From NCBI GenBank assembly GCA_002713145.1, contig PAVS01000020.1, forward strand, positions 1 through 64,000: a stretch of DNA of 64,000 bases. The letters run 5' to 3'. This document shows, one piece after another, positions 41,886-49,999 of this stretch; the first letter of the stretch is position 1, and every line of letters starts with the position of its first letter. The DNA is from Halobacteriovoraceae bacterium (lineage in GTDB: Bacteria > Bdellovibrionota > Bacteriovoracia > Bacteriovoracales > Bacteriovoracaceae). A program made the position numbers and the translations under genes. Below the pieces are notes generated by a model. That model saw nothing but the letters and a program-made list of their open reading frames with translations, was not told the DNA's origin and did no database searches.

Positions 41886-42181
41886 GCTATGTAAAACCTT
41901 GACTAAAGTCTTAGGCGTAATTGAAGTTTAACACAGCATCTCTTTCAAGGTCAATGACGACCGACTCCAAAGGAGAACTCATGGAGGAGATGCTATGTAA
42001 AATCTTGAAAGTTTTCTTAATTCTAACAGTTTTACTGTTAAGTTTGGATTGCTTTTGAGTCTGAGGCGGGGGGAAACTCTCGCCTTTGTCTAACTTTCTT
42101 AAATTATATGTGTAGAATTCAAGAGGCTTATGATCGCTTCTTTTACTATTATTCAATGTTAACACTAATAAGGAGTTGAAC
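41886..42181 (-). other. Possible short transcript region divergent from the OsmC gene
   Basis: This stretch lies upstream of a minus-strand terminator and contains a near-exact direct repeat, GCTATGTAAAAYCTTGA (41887 and 41993), plus the inverted pair AGCATCTC/GAGATGCT. A minus-strand frame of up to 93 codons ends at 41911, but its composition is poor and it overlaps the OsmC start. A small RNA or a 23-codon frame (MSSPLESVVIDLERDAVLNF..) is possible. I cannot decide between these. Confidence 0.3.
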
Positions 42182-42604
42182 ATGGAAATCAAAAAGAATG
42201 CATCGGCGAAATGGCAAGGATCAGTAAAAGAGGGAAAAGGACATATCAGTCTAGAAAGCGGTGCTTTTACTGATCAGCCTTACGGTTTTAACACTCGCTT
42301 TGAAGATAAAAAAGGAACCAACCCAGAAGAGTTAATTGCAGCGGCTCATGCCAGTTGTTTCTCAATGGCGCTTTCAAAGATAATTGGGGAAGCCGGTTTT
42401 GAGCCAAAAAATATTGAAACGAATTCTACAGTGACACTGACGAAAACGGATGATGGTTTTAAAATTCCAAAGGTCAAGTTAACGGTTTCTATTGATGCTC
42501 CGGAAGCGAGTGCCGAAAAGATAAAAGAGATGGCCACTCAAGCTAAAGATGGCTGCCCTATCTCTAAACTTCTTAACGCAGATATCTCGTTAGAAGTTTT
42601 ATAA
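42182..42604 (+). CDS. OsmC-family peroxidase
   Basis: ATG 42182 follows AAGGAGTTGAAC. The 140-residue protein belongs to the OsmC/Ohr family of thiol-dependent organic-peroxide reductases. The two active-site cysteines are visible in AAAHASCFSMALSKI (about residue 60) and in KDGCPISKLLNADI near the C-terminus. It is a single-gene unit next to ssrA. OsmC versus Ohr subgroup is not decided here. Confidence 0.9.
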   Translation: MEIKKNASAKWQGSVKEGKGHISLESGAFTDQPYGFNTRFEDKKGTNPEELIAAAHASCFSMALSKIIGEAGFEPKNIETNSTVTLTKTDDGFKIPKVKLTVSIDAPEASAEKIKEMATQAKDGCPISKLLNADISLEVL

Positions 42605-43417
42605 TTAAAAATAATATTGGTATTGCAGCTCCGGATGAATGGCAAAGTCATTGCGAAGCAAATCAGAGTTGCGCTCAACTTTTCGATTTGAATCACTACG
42701 AGAAAGGTTGGCAAAAGCTCTGGGTGTTCCATTAGCAGAAAAGCCAAATTGGAAATAGGCATTTTTCCAACGCCTGCCAAAACTAAATCCAGTAAGAATC
42801 TGTGGGTAGAAATAATTAATTCCATGCACGCCGATTTCATATTGGAGAATATATTTATCGGTATAATCCACTTCAAAGAGATTAGAGATGGAAACCTGAT
42901 AGGCATCATCATTGAGCGGATCTCGCCTAAATGAATGAGGAACGGTCTCGTCATAGAAATACTCGTAGGTTAAGTTATAATGATGAGTCATATACTTATC
43001 AATTTTACGAGAAAGAATAAATTGAGTGCGAATATTTTCCATTTGATAATACTCAGTATCCGTATTGAACGATTTCATATACACACTTTGGACACCCAAA
43101 GTATTTTCGCTATCTATTTTATGAGAGTATCTCGCGGCTAGAGAATGAGTGTTATAATCCCAATACATCCATGTGCTCGTTCCCACCATAAAATTATCTG
43201 TGACTCCACAAGCACTTAAATAAGGACTGAGCACACAATCCCCTGAGTTTAGGGTGTAGGAGTTTCCAGACATATTATGTCCCAGTGTTTTTTTATACTG
43301 AAGCATGTCAGCTGTAGACTTTTCAGACGTGATCTCAGTTGTCATCACTTGTTCTTGGGCGAACACTGGGAAGCTTAAAAGAAAAAGTAAGAAGAGCGTG
43401 CTAAATTTCAACTTCAT
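42605..43417 (-). CDS. Exported beta-barrel-like protein
   Basis: The 270-residue product has a signal peptide (ending VFAQ) and alternating aromatic/hydrophobic strands through to a C-terminal ..ELQYQYYF, a classic outer-membrane barrel ending in Phe. It is encoded downstream of a lipoprotein and a small exported protein in what looks like a three-gene envelope operon. Function unknown. Confidence 0.65.
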   Translation of the reverse strand: MKLKFSTLFLLFLLSFPVFAQEQVMTTEITSEKSTADMLQYKKTLGHNMSGNSYTLNSGDCVLSPYLSACGVTDNFMVGTSTWMYWDYNTHSLAARYSHKIDSENTLGVQSVYMKSFNTDTEYYQMENIRTQFILSRKIDKYMTHHYNLTYEYFYDETVPHSFRRDPLNDDAYQVSISNLFEVDYTDKYILQYEIGVHGINYFYPQILTGFSFGRRWKNAYFQFGFSANGTPRAFANLSRSDSNRKVERNSDLLRNDFAIHPELQYQYYF

Positions 43418-44264
43418 ACTCCATTTCTATTTTCAGAGGAAAATTTTCTTCAGCATTCAACACCCCGATCATTTGCTTTAATTCAAATGCCCCACTCACA
43501 GGTACTTGCCAGTCTTTAACGATCCCCAAAGAACTATAATCCAAGATTTCATCTCCAGGGGATCTTCGCGGTAAGTAAAGCAGAATAGATCCTGTCATAG
43601 GTGTGATCATTGATCCATTGTCGTGATTAAACCCAATATAAGTATAGACTTCTTCAAGATTTTCTAAAGGGTTTGGATTTGTGGCCAAAAAGAAATTAGT
43701 TTTTTGATTTCCTAATTCATGTAAGAGCCAAATTTCACCTGTATTTGCCGTTAACTCTGTTTTATCAATTTTTCCTGTGAGAGTGAAAGTCCCTCTTTTG
43801 GAAATAGTCGTATTCACATGGCTTACTTCTTTTTTGTCTTTTAAAACCTTATGGGTGATAAGAAAACTCACACATTCAGGACCTTGATATTTTTTGCACT
43901 TAACACTTAGGTCAAAATCATAATTTTCATATTGATCAGTGATTTGATAATTATCTTCTAAAATCAGTCTGGTGGTTTGTTGGGTGCAGCTGCTATAACA
44001 GCCATATTCATTACGAATAATGCCATGACAAATATTACGGGTCTCGATATCGATAATTTTTTCTGTTAAAAACTGAGAGCGTCCCAGTGATTGAGAGGTG
44101 ACTCTACCATAGGGAGGAAGTTTATTGAGATTACACTGCTCCCCTTCTGCTTGTGAGTTAGGAGAGAGCTTTTTGCGCCTGGCCTTCTCATCAATATTTC
44201 TTTTGCCATCGCAGCCGATGATGACGAGAAGTAAGATAAATATAAACCCACGATTGATTTTCAT
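43401..44264 (-). CDS. Lipoprotein of unknown function
   Basis: The 287-residue protein has a lipobox (VIIGC, Cys near residue 18). The mature part has several paired cysteines (CHGIIRNEYGCYSSC) and beta-rich sequence. It overlaps the barrel gene start by 17 nt and abuts the upstream gene by one base, consistent with an operon. No family recognised. Confidence 0.6.
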   Translation of the reverse strand: MKINRGFIFILLLVIIGCDGKRNIDEKARRKKLSPNSQAEGEQCNLNKLPPYGRVTSQSLGRSQFLTEKIIDIETRNICHGIIRNEYGCYSSCTQQTTRLILEDNYQITDQYENYDFDLSVKCKKYQGPECVSFLITHKVLKDKKEVSHVNTTISKRGTFTLTGKIDKTELTANTGEIWLLHELGNQKTNFFLATNPNPLENLEEVYTYIGFNHDNGSMITPMTGSILLYLPRRSPGDEILDYSSLGIVKDWQVPVSGAFELKQMIGVLNAEENFPLKIEMEYEVEI

Positions 44265-44812
44265 TAATTATACAAGCACTTAAAACTTTGTTTATAATCA
44301 CTCTTTTTTATTTCAAATTTATAATCTACTTCGTATCCGCCTCTCTTCTTTTTGAGGGTTATCTTTGTCGATTTGGCGGGATAATAAGTATGATTCACAT
44401 AACCAAAGCTTTTCACTTTCTCTTCTTTAAACTTATATTTTATCTTATTGCTTTTAATCTTTAGGTAACGATAGTCGCGACTATCAAACTTACGAACAGG
44501 ATCTTCTCTATAATGGACATCAGATAATTCTCCTCGCTCAAGAGAAAAAATTCTTTTAATACCTTTATGACTGAATAAAAAAAGAGAGTATCTATTCTCA
44601 AATCGCTCTGGTGATGTTTCGCTAGGGTGATACCTTTTAAAAACAAGTTTTTGATAACACTCACGGTCTCCTGAGACTAGATGATAATGGTGTTCCAATT
44701 CTTCTTTGTAAGAGTATCTCTCACTGACCGGGAGATCAAAAAAGCGCTCGAGATTATTCTCACTTGCAAAACAAAGTACTGGTAGGGATAGAATAAAGAT
44801 TAATGTTTTCAT
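44264..44812 (-). CDS. Small exported protein
   Basis: The 182-residue product has a signal peptide (ending CFAS) and a basic, beta-rich mature part. It is the first gene of the three-gene envelope operon 42605-44812. Function unknown. Confidence 0.55.
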   Translation of the reverse strand: MKTLIFILSLPVLCFASENNLERFFDLPVSERYSYKEELEHHYHLVSGDRECYQKLVFKRYHPSETSPERFENRYSLFLFSHKGIKRIFSLERGELSDVHYREDPVRKFDSRDYRYLKIKSNKIKYKFKEEKVKSFGYVNHTYYPAKSTKITLKKKRGGYEVDYKFEIKKSDYKQSFKCLYN

Positions 44813-44869
44813 GCCCCTATTTTAGAATTATTAAGAAAATTTAGCGATCGCTGAAGTAAGGTTTATAGT

Positions 44870-44890
44870 GGTGTCTAAAGATTAGACACC
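44870..44890. terminator. Hairpin after the metallo-hydrolase gene
   Basis: GGTGTCTAA, AGA, TTAGACACC: a perfect 9-bp stem with a 3-nt loop just downstream of the minus-strand gene ending at 44895. No clear T-tract, so it may be an RNA-stabilising hairpin instead. Confidence 0.45.
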
Positions 44891-44894
44891 CAGC

Positions 44895-46040
44895 TTAAGG
44901 TCTAATGATAAAATTATCTAACGTAACGACATCTTGATCCTGGCCGTTCCTTAGAGCAGCTTGGTATAACTCTTCCAGATCACTGTTCTTTAAGAGCAGA
45001 CTTCTCTCATTGGGAGCATAGTTACCAAAAGGGATATCCTCTCCTGGTTCGGTGCTCATCTCAACATGTCCCCCCAAATAACCAGACACCGGATTGTTTT
45101 GCGAGAACTCCCGCATACGAGCTAGACTATTCACAAATGCGGGATAGTCATTAATATAAAGTCTACCTGGATACATTACATCCCCGGTTATCATCATTTG
45201 TGTTTCTGGATCGTAAAACGCCACACTTGAGTTCTCATGTCCTGGGACAGGTATCACTTGGAGTGATCTACCGCCACCTATATCCAAGGTTCCAATATCT
45301 TCTGGCCAGTTTTCAATTCCATAGACAGAATGTTTTCCATCTCGCATGGAAGCGTCGATGAATGTGACATTTTCTTTGTCTCTAAATTGGTGATCACCTA
45401 AAGTATGATCCCCATGATCATGGGAGTGAGCGATGACAATCTCTCGGTCACCCGCAATCTCAGCCACTTGATCATAAAGACTGCTTTCATCCCAAATATC
45501 ACCGGTATCAATCAATGTGACTTTATCTTCTGTTTCAAATAAATACAGAAAAGGAGCTTCAGCTGTCTCACATTTATTTTGTCTGATAATAGTCAGACCC
45601 ATCCCCATTGATTCTACTTGCATCTCAGGATCATCATTTTCATTACAATTTTGTGCCCCATGTATCCAATGGGTATTTTCTATTTGACTCGCGACTTCAG
45701 CAACTTCTTCTGAATGAGTTAAGTCTCGACAGCTTCTATAAATACGCTCTAGGTCAGCTTGAGAATGTCGAACTGCCATGTCTGTTTCTAACTCTGCTAA
45801 CCAGCGAGTGGCTTGGATCACATTACCAGATAAATCGGAAATTTCTTGAGTTCGTACACATTCTAGGGTGTCACGGCATAGTTGAGAAGTATCATCAGGA
45901 TCGTCTAAATCCTTTGTTTGTTTATTGTATTCGATCCTGAGTGGATCGCTTAGGCGCCTGTGACTTTCATCATCACTGAGATGAGCTAAGGCCAAATTTA
46001 AGTTAAACAAACAAATAAATAATACCGATAACTTTTGCAT
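44895..46040 (-). CDS. Exported metallo-beta-lactamase-fold hydrolase
   Basis: The 381-residue product has a signal peptide and an unassigned 120-residue N-terminal extension. The metallo-beta-lactamase zinc motif HSHDHGDHTLGDH follows, then VPGHENS, TGDVMYPG and GGHVEMS, supplying the remaining ligands of a di-zinc site. The substrate is unknown; glyoxalase II-like or lactonase-like activity is possible. It is divergent from the 46066 gene with only 25 bp between starts. Confidence 0.8.
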   Translation of the reverse strand: MQKLSVLFICLFNLNLALAHLSDDESHRRLSDPLRIEYNKQTKDLDDPDDTSQLCRDTLECVRTQEISDLSGNVIQATRWLAELETDMAVRHSQADLERIYRSCRDLTHSEEVAEVASQIENTHWIHGAQNCNENDDPEMQVESMGMGLTIIRQNKCETAEAPFLYLFETEDKVTLIDTGDIWDESSLYDQVAEIAGDREIVIAHSHDHGDHTLGDHQFRDKENVTFIDASMRDGKHSVYGIENWPEDIGTLDIGGGRSLQVIPVPGHENSSVAFYDPETQMMITGDVMYPGRLYINDYPAFVNSLARMREFSQNNPVSGYLGGHVEMSTEPGEDIPFGNYAPNERSLLLKNSDLEELYQAALRNGQDQDVVTLDNFIIRP

Positions 46041-46065
46041 ACAGGGAACTTATCGACGGGGAACG

Positions 46066-46884
46066 ATGAATAAATTAACCTTTTTTTACATTTTTATTTT
46101 GAGCTGCAATTTTGTCCTGGCCGATGATCCTGCTGATTATATTGATGATCCTCCTGGCTTTCATGGCATGATTTTATTTGGTGAAGGACCTGAATACTAC
46201 CTCTCTCATCTCCCTATGTGGATGGAACCTCATAACTATCAAATGATTATCAAAGTCAGCGTAAGTGCTAATATTCATGAAGCGATTCAAAAACAAAAAC
46301 AAAACGGAGTCGCTCTCTTTTCCATGGCACCAGACACTCGTTTTGGTCTGCCTAGTTTAGCTAATGGCGACGTCACAAGTTTTGAGGGAACGGCTTATGC
46401 CAATCATTTTGAACGAGATGGTACCGAGTTAACCTCAGGGACTTTTACCTTTAGCGAACTTGTTTTTTTTAAAAGACTCAACCCTCATGAACCTAGCCCA
46501 GAACCAAGTGCTCAAAAATATATTCAGTTTGGAAATACTGAGCATCAATATCTTGTACACGTGGCTCATGGAGCGCCGGAGATTGATGAAATTTTAGAAG
46601 TCAACCCTACTCCTTTAAACGTGTCCGTGCAAAGTTTAGTTTGTCACACTGATGATACTGAAAAAAATATGGATGGGCTGGATGAATCAAAACCTCAAAA
46701 CTGCCAAGCTTTAGAACAAGATGCTATCGTCAATGAACAAGCTGTGTGCAGTGACCCAGATCAACTGAGTCGCTCTGCTGCCAGTGATCTCCTCTCTACT
46801 CTCTCGAATCAAATTATAATTAAAAAAGATATATACACAGATACCAGGGATCTGGGATCGATGCCACATGGAGCGCACCATTGA
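46066..46884 (+). CDS. Exported protein upstream of the diheme cytochrome-like genes
   Basis: The 272-residue product starts behind GGGGAACG and has a signal peptide ending near SCNFVLA. The mature region is acidic with paired cysteines (VCHTDDTEKN...NCQAL...VCSDP). Its stop overlaps the TTG start of the cytochrome-like gene, so they are coupled. Function unknown; probable first gene of a secreted-protein operon through 52988. Confidence 0.55.
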   Translation: MNKLTFFYIFILSCNFVLADDPADYIDDPPGFHGMILFGEGPEYYLSHLPMWMEPHNYQMIIKVSVSANIHEAIQKQKQNGVALFSMAPDTRFGLPSLANGDVTSFEGTAYANHFERDGTELTSGTFTFSELVFFKRLNPHEPSPEPSAQKYIQFGNTEHQYLVHVAHGAPEIDEILEVNPTPLNVSVQSLVCHTDDTEKNMDGLDESKPQNCQALEQDAIVNEQAVCSDPDQLSRSAASDLLSTLSNQIIIKKDIYTDTRDLGSMPHGAHH

Positions 46885-49586
46885 AAACACTTATTTTATT
46901 AGCACTACTTAGTCTGACAAGTTTCGCTCAAGAAGATAGTTCTGGAAGCTTAGGAACAGCTTGTGCCCACGAAGGATATCCTTGTGGGGCTTGTGAAGAA
47001 GGACTCCAAAATGATTTCAATCAATACCTAGATAGTCTGACTGAAAATGATCTCAGTGCAGAACATTGGGGGGACCTCAGAGATACGCTTCCCGAAGAAG
47101 GCTCTCAAATTCAATGGAAAAGTCCAGCTCCCAAATATAATGATGTCCTCGGTGATATCATGGGAATGATGAGAAATCATAATGATGGAAAACTCAATTG
47201 GTTGGTGATTGGAGAGAGTGAAAGTTTACAAGAAACCAGTGTTGGTCCCAATGGGATGAACCCAAGAATAATGCTCAAATCCCCTAACTCAGAATTTATG
47301 GTGACCTTTTCTACTGACCCAACTCTGCCAGGGTATAATGCTATAGAAATTATGCGCTGGAATGCCAAAGAAGCTCGCTATGAATTTCAAGAATTAAATT
47401 TTCCAGCAGAAGCTTCGGCAGCTGAAAATGGCGCTCCTGATGACAGAGTCCACGGTACTCATCATGGAAGTGGTGATGCGGATGTTGATTTAAGCGGAAG
47501 AAAATGTGCTAACTGCCACAAGTCTCCGAGTATGCGTCCTAACTGGGATACCTATCGTGCTTGGGCCGGAATTGTTCCTTCTCGTGATGATATGCTTGAG
47601 ATGGAATTTAATGGAAGTGAAATAAACTCAGAACAACCCATGCAGCCAGATGCCAGGGCTTATCTTGGTTTCTTAGATCAAGTGGCCGCAGCTCAATCAG
47701 CAGATCCAGGTGCTCGTGATCAAAGAGCACAGAGGCTTGCGATGCTCGATATTCCTTTTGATCAAGAAACGCAACTTGCACAAACCATTCTCGATTACCA
47801 AAATAGAAATAATCCCCCTGCCCCTGCTCCTGAACAAGCTGAGCCTGATGCTCAGGCCAGACGTGGTGGTGCCAGAGATATAGCTGAAGTCGATCCTATG
47901 AGTTTATCTGATGTATCTAAAGAAGGTCCAGATGTCATGGATGTTCCGGACTTTATGAGCAGCTATTTTGGATACCAAGAAGAAGAAAAGTCAGCTCCAG
48001 TTGATATGGAAGCAGTCAGGGCTGCTGCGGAAAACCTCACTCCTCAAGAGCGAGTAGAAATTATTAGAAGAAGAGTGGAGACTGATGGCTTTTATCGCAT
48101 TAGACACCATCCAGATCTCACGCAATTAGACACCTATAATAATGATCGCTTAAGTTTTAATTTCGATCAGAAAACAGCTGATGCGGCGGGGCCTTCCCAA
48201 TTTGCATTTGATCAAATGCAGGGACAAAATATGTGTCGTGTGGCCAATGATCTCGCAAAAGATGAAAATTTTGATAAGTTTAAATATGCCTTGGTTGCTG
48301 CAGCTAAATGTTATACAGAAGCTTCAGACGTTATGCCTGAAAGTTTCAAACAATATGCAGCTCAATACTTTCGAGATCGTGGAACCGAAGCCTTTCTAGA
48401 TTCAGAAGAATCTGATTTGGAGGGGTTGGAAGAAGCAAGTCCTGATCAGATTTTAAGTATGCTTAGTGATGATGTAGCCCGTAACCACGGACGCGCAGAT
48501 GATTTTAAACATGATCGCCATGGACGTTTTTTAAGAAACTACCTCACCACGGCCGAAGGAGTGGATCCCGCTGTCGCAGAGGAGCAAGCAAGTTTTTATG
48601 CTCAAGAAGTCGTCACTCCCACCAGACGCTACCCTGTTCAATTTCATGCGATTGGTGATGAAGGAGGGGTCACCGGTGTACCAGAAGATGCTGGAGATAC
48701 ACTCGCGGATTTAAGATTTTTGTTAGAGCCATTTGGTGTGAATGTGAATCATTGGTCCATGGTGAATGGTCGAGACAATGCATATCACAGCTATTCTTTT
48801 TCAGATCAGTTTAGCCTGTTTTTAGACCAAAAGATTTTTGATGATATTTATGATGATGTAAAAGCAGAGCTAGAAGCAAGTACGGATGAACCTCTTCCAT
48901 GGACTGCTACATGTGATGAAATTAGCGCGAGATCCATTGCGGCACTCGAAGTGGAAGTTCCTGATGACCAAGCAGCTGAAGATCAAATTGATGGTGTGAT
49001 CGCACAAGTCTGTGCTAGTCGTAGCGCAGAAGCGGCTATGCTTCCAAGAGCTGGAAGTGAGTTAGCAGGGCCTATTGCAGCTATCAATGAAAACCTTTTT
49101 GCAGAAGATGCCAGACAGATGCTTACTACATGTAATTCCTGTCACGGAGATAATGGCTTTATGACATTTGAAGGTCTAACTGAACTAGTTGAAACCGGAG
49201 ATACTCAAGTTTTTTCTGAGACCCTTAATCGCTTAGTTTATAACCCCGCAGATCCAGATAATATGGTTCCTTTTTATGTGAAGTTCGAACATAAACTTGG
49301 TGTTCACGGACCAACCAACCCTATGTATGGAGGGCCGATGCCTCCATCAGACTTTCCTGGTAACGCCGCTTACGCTCAAGAGAAAGGACTCGACCCTATC
49401 AATGTTCAGAACCAAAGAAGACTTATTGTGGCCAACTACTTAACCGCAGTTGCAGAATATTCGAATGAAGGTGCTATTGACTGGGATCAAGTTTGTTCAG
49501 GTGTAACCTCACCAAGACGAGCTGAAGCTCCATCTGAGCGCACCAGAGAAGTTATTGATTCACCAAGAGAAGTAATTAGGGAGTAA
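46881..49586 (+). CDS. Large secreted diheme c-type cytochrome-like protein, copy 1
   Basis: The 901-residue product (TTG start overlapping the preceding stop) has a signal peptide and an N-terminal Cys motif, CAHEGYPCGACEEGLQNDF. Two heme c attachment sites follow, CANCH (about residue 208) and CNSCH (about residue 750). A low-complexity Pro/Ala/Asp insert near residues 310-375 distinguishes it from the copy at 50000. It lacks similarity to cytochromes I know by name. Likely periplasmic or outer-membrane exposed electron carrier or oxidase. Its coding frame overlaps the next gene by one base. Confidence 0.75.
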   Translation: MKTLILLALLSLTSFAQEDSSGSLGTACAHEGYPCGACEEGLQNDFNQYLDSLTENDLSAEHWGDLRDTLPEEGSQIQWKSPAPKYNDVLGDIMGMMRNHNDGKLNWLVIGESESLQETSVGPNGMNPRIMLKSPNSEFMVTFSTDPTLPGYNAIEIMRWNAKEARYEFQELNFPAEASAAENGAPDDRVHGTHHGSGDADVDLSGRKCANCHKSPSMRPNWDTYRAWAGIVPSRDDMLEMEFNGSEINSEQPMQPDARAYLGFLDQVAAAQSADPGARDQRAQRLAMLDIPFDQETQLAQTILDYQNRNNPPAPAPEQAEPDAQARRGGARDIAEVDPMSLSDVSKEGPDVMDVPDFMSSYFGYQEEEKSAPVDMEAVRAAAENLTPQERVEIIRRRVETDGFYRIRHHPDLTQLDTYNNDRLSFNFDQKTADAAGPSQFAFDQMQGQNMCRVANDLAKDENFDKFKYALVAAAKCYTEASDVMPESFKQYAAQYFRDRGTEAFLDSEESDLEGLEEASPDQILSMLSDDVARNHGRADDFKHDRHGRFLRNYLTTAEGVDPAVAEEQASFYAQEVVTPTRRYPVQFHAIGDEGGVTGVPEDAGDTLADLRFLLEPFGVNVNHWSMVNGRDNAYHSYSFSDQFSLFLDQKIFDDIYDDVKAELEASTDEPLPWTATCDEISARSIAALEVEVPDDQAAEDQIDGVIAQVCASRSAEAAMLPRAGSELAGPIAAINENLFAEDARQMLTTCNSCHGDNGFMTFEGLTELVETGDTQVFSETLNRLVYNPADPDNMVPFYVKFEHKLGVHGPTNPMYGGPMPPSDFPGNAAYAQEKGLDPINVQNQRRLIVANYLTAVAEYSNEGAIDWDQVCSGVTSPRRAEAPSERTREVIDSPREVIRE

Positions 49587-49993
49587 TGATGAAAAATAAA
49601 TTAGTAATTTTAACCATGATGATGGCCATGACTTCTGCGCTAGCTGCAGAGAGAAAAATAAGTAGTATCTACTTTTATAGTTGTACCTTGGAGCGCCAAA
49701 GTGAATTGAAATACGAATTCAATAAAAGGTTTGTGTTTCCACTGCAAGAAGATATGGAAGAAGATATTGAGATGAGAAAGTCTATGCGCTGGCACACGAG
49801 CAAGATAAAGCTTTCCCCTAGTGGAAATCTTCATTTAAAAATTGAAGAGTTTCAAATGGGTCAGAAAAAAGTTTTAGAAAAAAACTTCAAACTCGAAGGC
49901 TTCTCCTATCAAAACCCGGTTCAGCTCACTCAAGATAATTTAGTCATCAGTTTTGGTGAAAAGAAAGTACGTTTTAATCTTAGATGTGAATAA
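49586..49993 (+). CDS. Small exported partner protein, copy 1
   Basis: The 135-residue product has a signal peptide (MAMTSALAA) and two cysteines, in FYSCTLERQ and at the C-terminus (FNLRCE). It is related to the product of 52536-52988 (shared 'FFYSC.L' start, 'RF.FP' and closing '(L)RC'). It follows the cytochrome-like gene at once, and the same pairing recurs downstream, so it probably works with it. Confidence 0.65.
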   Translation: MMKNKLVILTMMMAMTSALAAERKISSIYFYSCTLERQSELKYEFNKRFVFPLQEDMEEDIEMRKSMRWHTSKIKLSPSGNLHLKIEEFQMGQKKVLEKNFKLEGFSYQNPVQLTQDNLVISFGEKKVRFNLRCE

Positions 49994-49999
49994 GAATAA

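Noticed and set aside
41911-42192. 93-codon minus-strand frame upstream of the OsmC gene
   Set aside because: It overlaps the OsmC start, has no clear ribosome binding site and a composition unlike the neighbouring genes; kept only as part of a possible short transcript.
42538-42954. 138-codon minus-strand frame overlapping the barrel gene and the OsmC gene
   Set aside because: Frame-shifted shadow of the exported barrel-like gene at 42605-43417, which has a proper signal peptide and barrel ending.
45608-45940. 110-codon plus-strand frame
   Set aside because: Antisense to the metallo-hydrolase gene whose zinc motifs establish the true frame.
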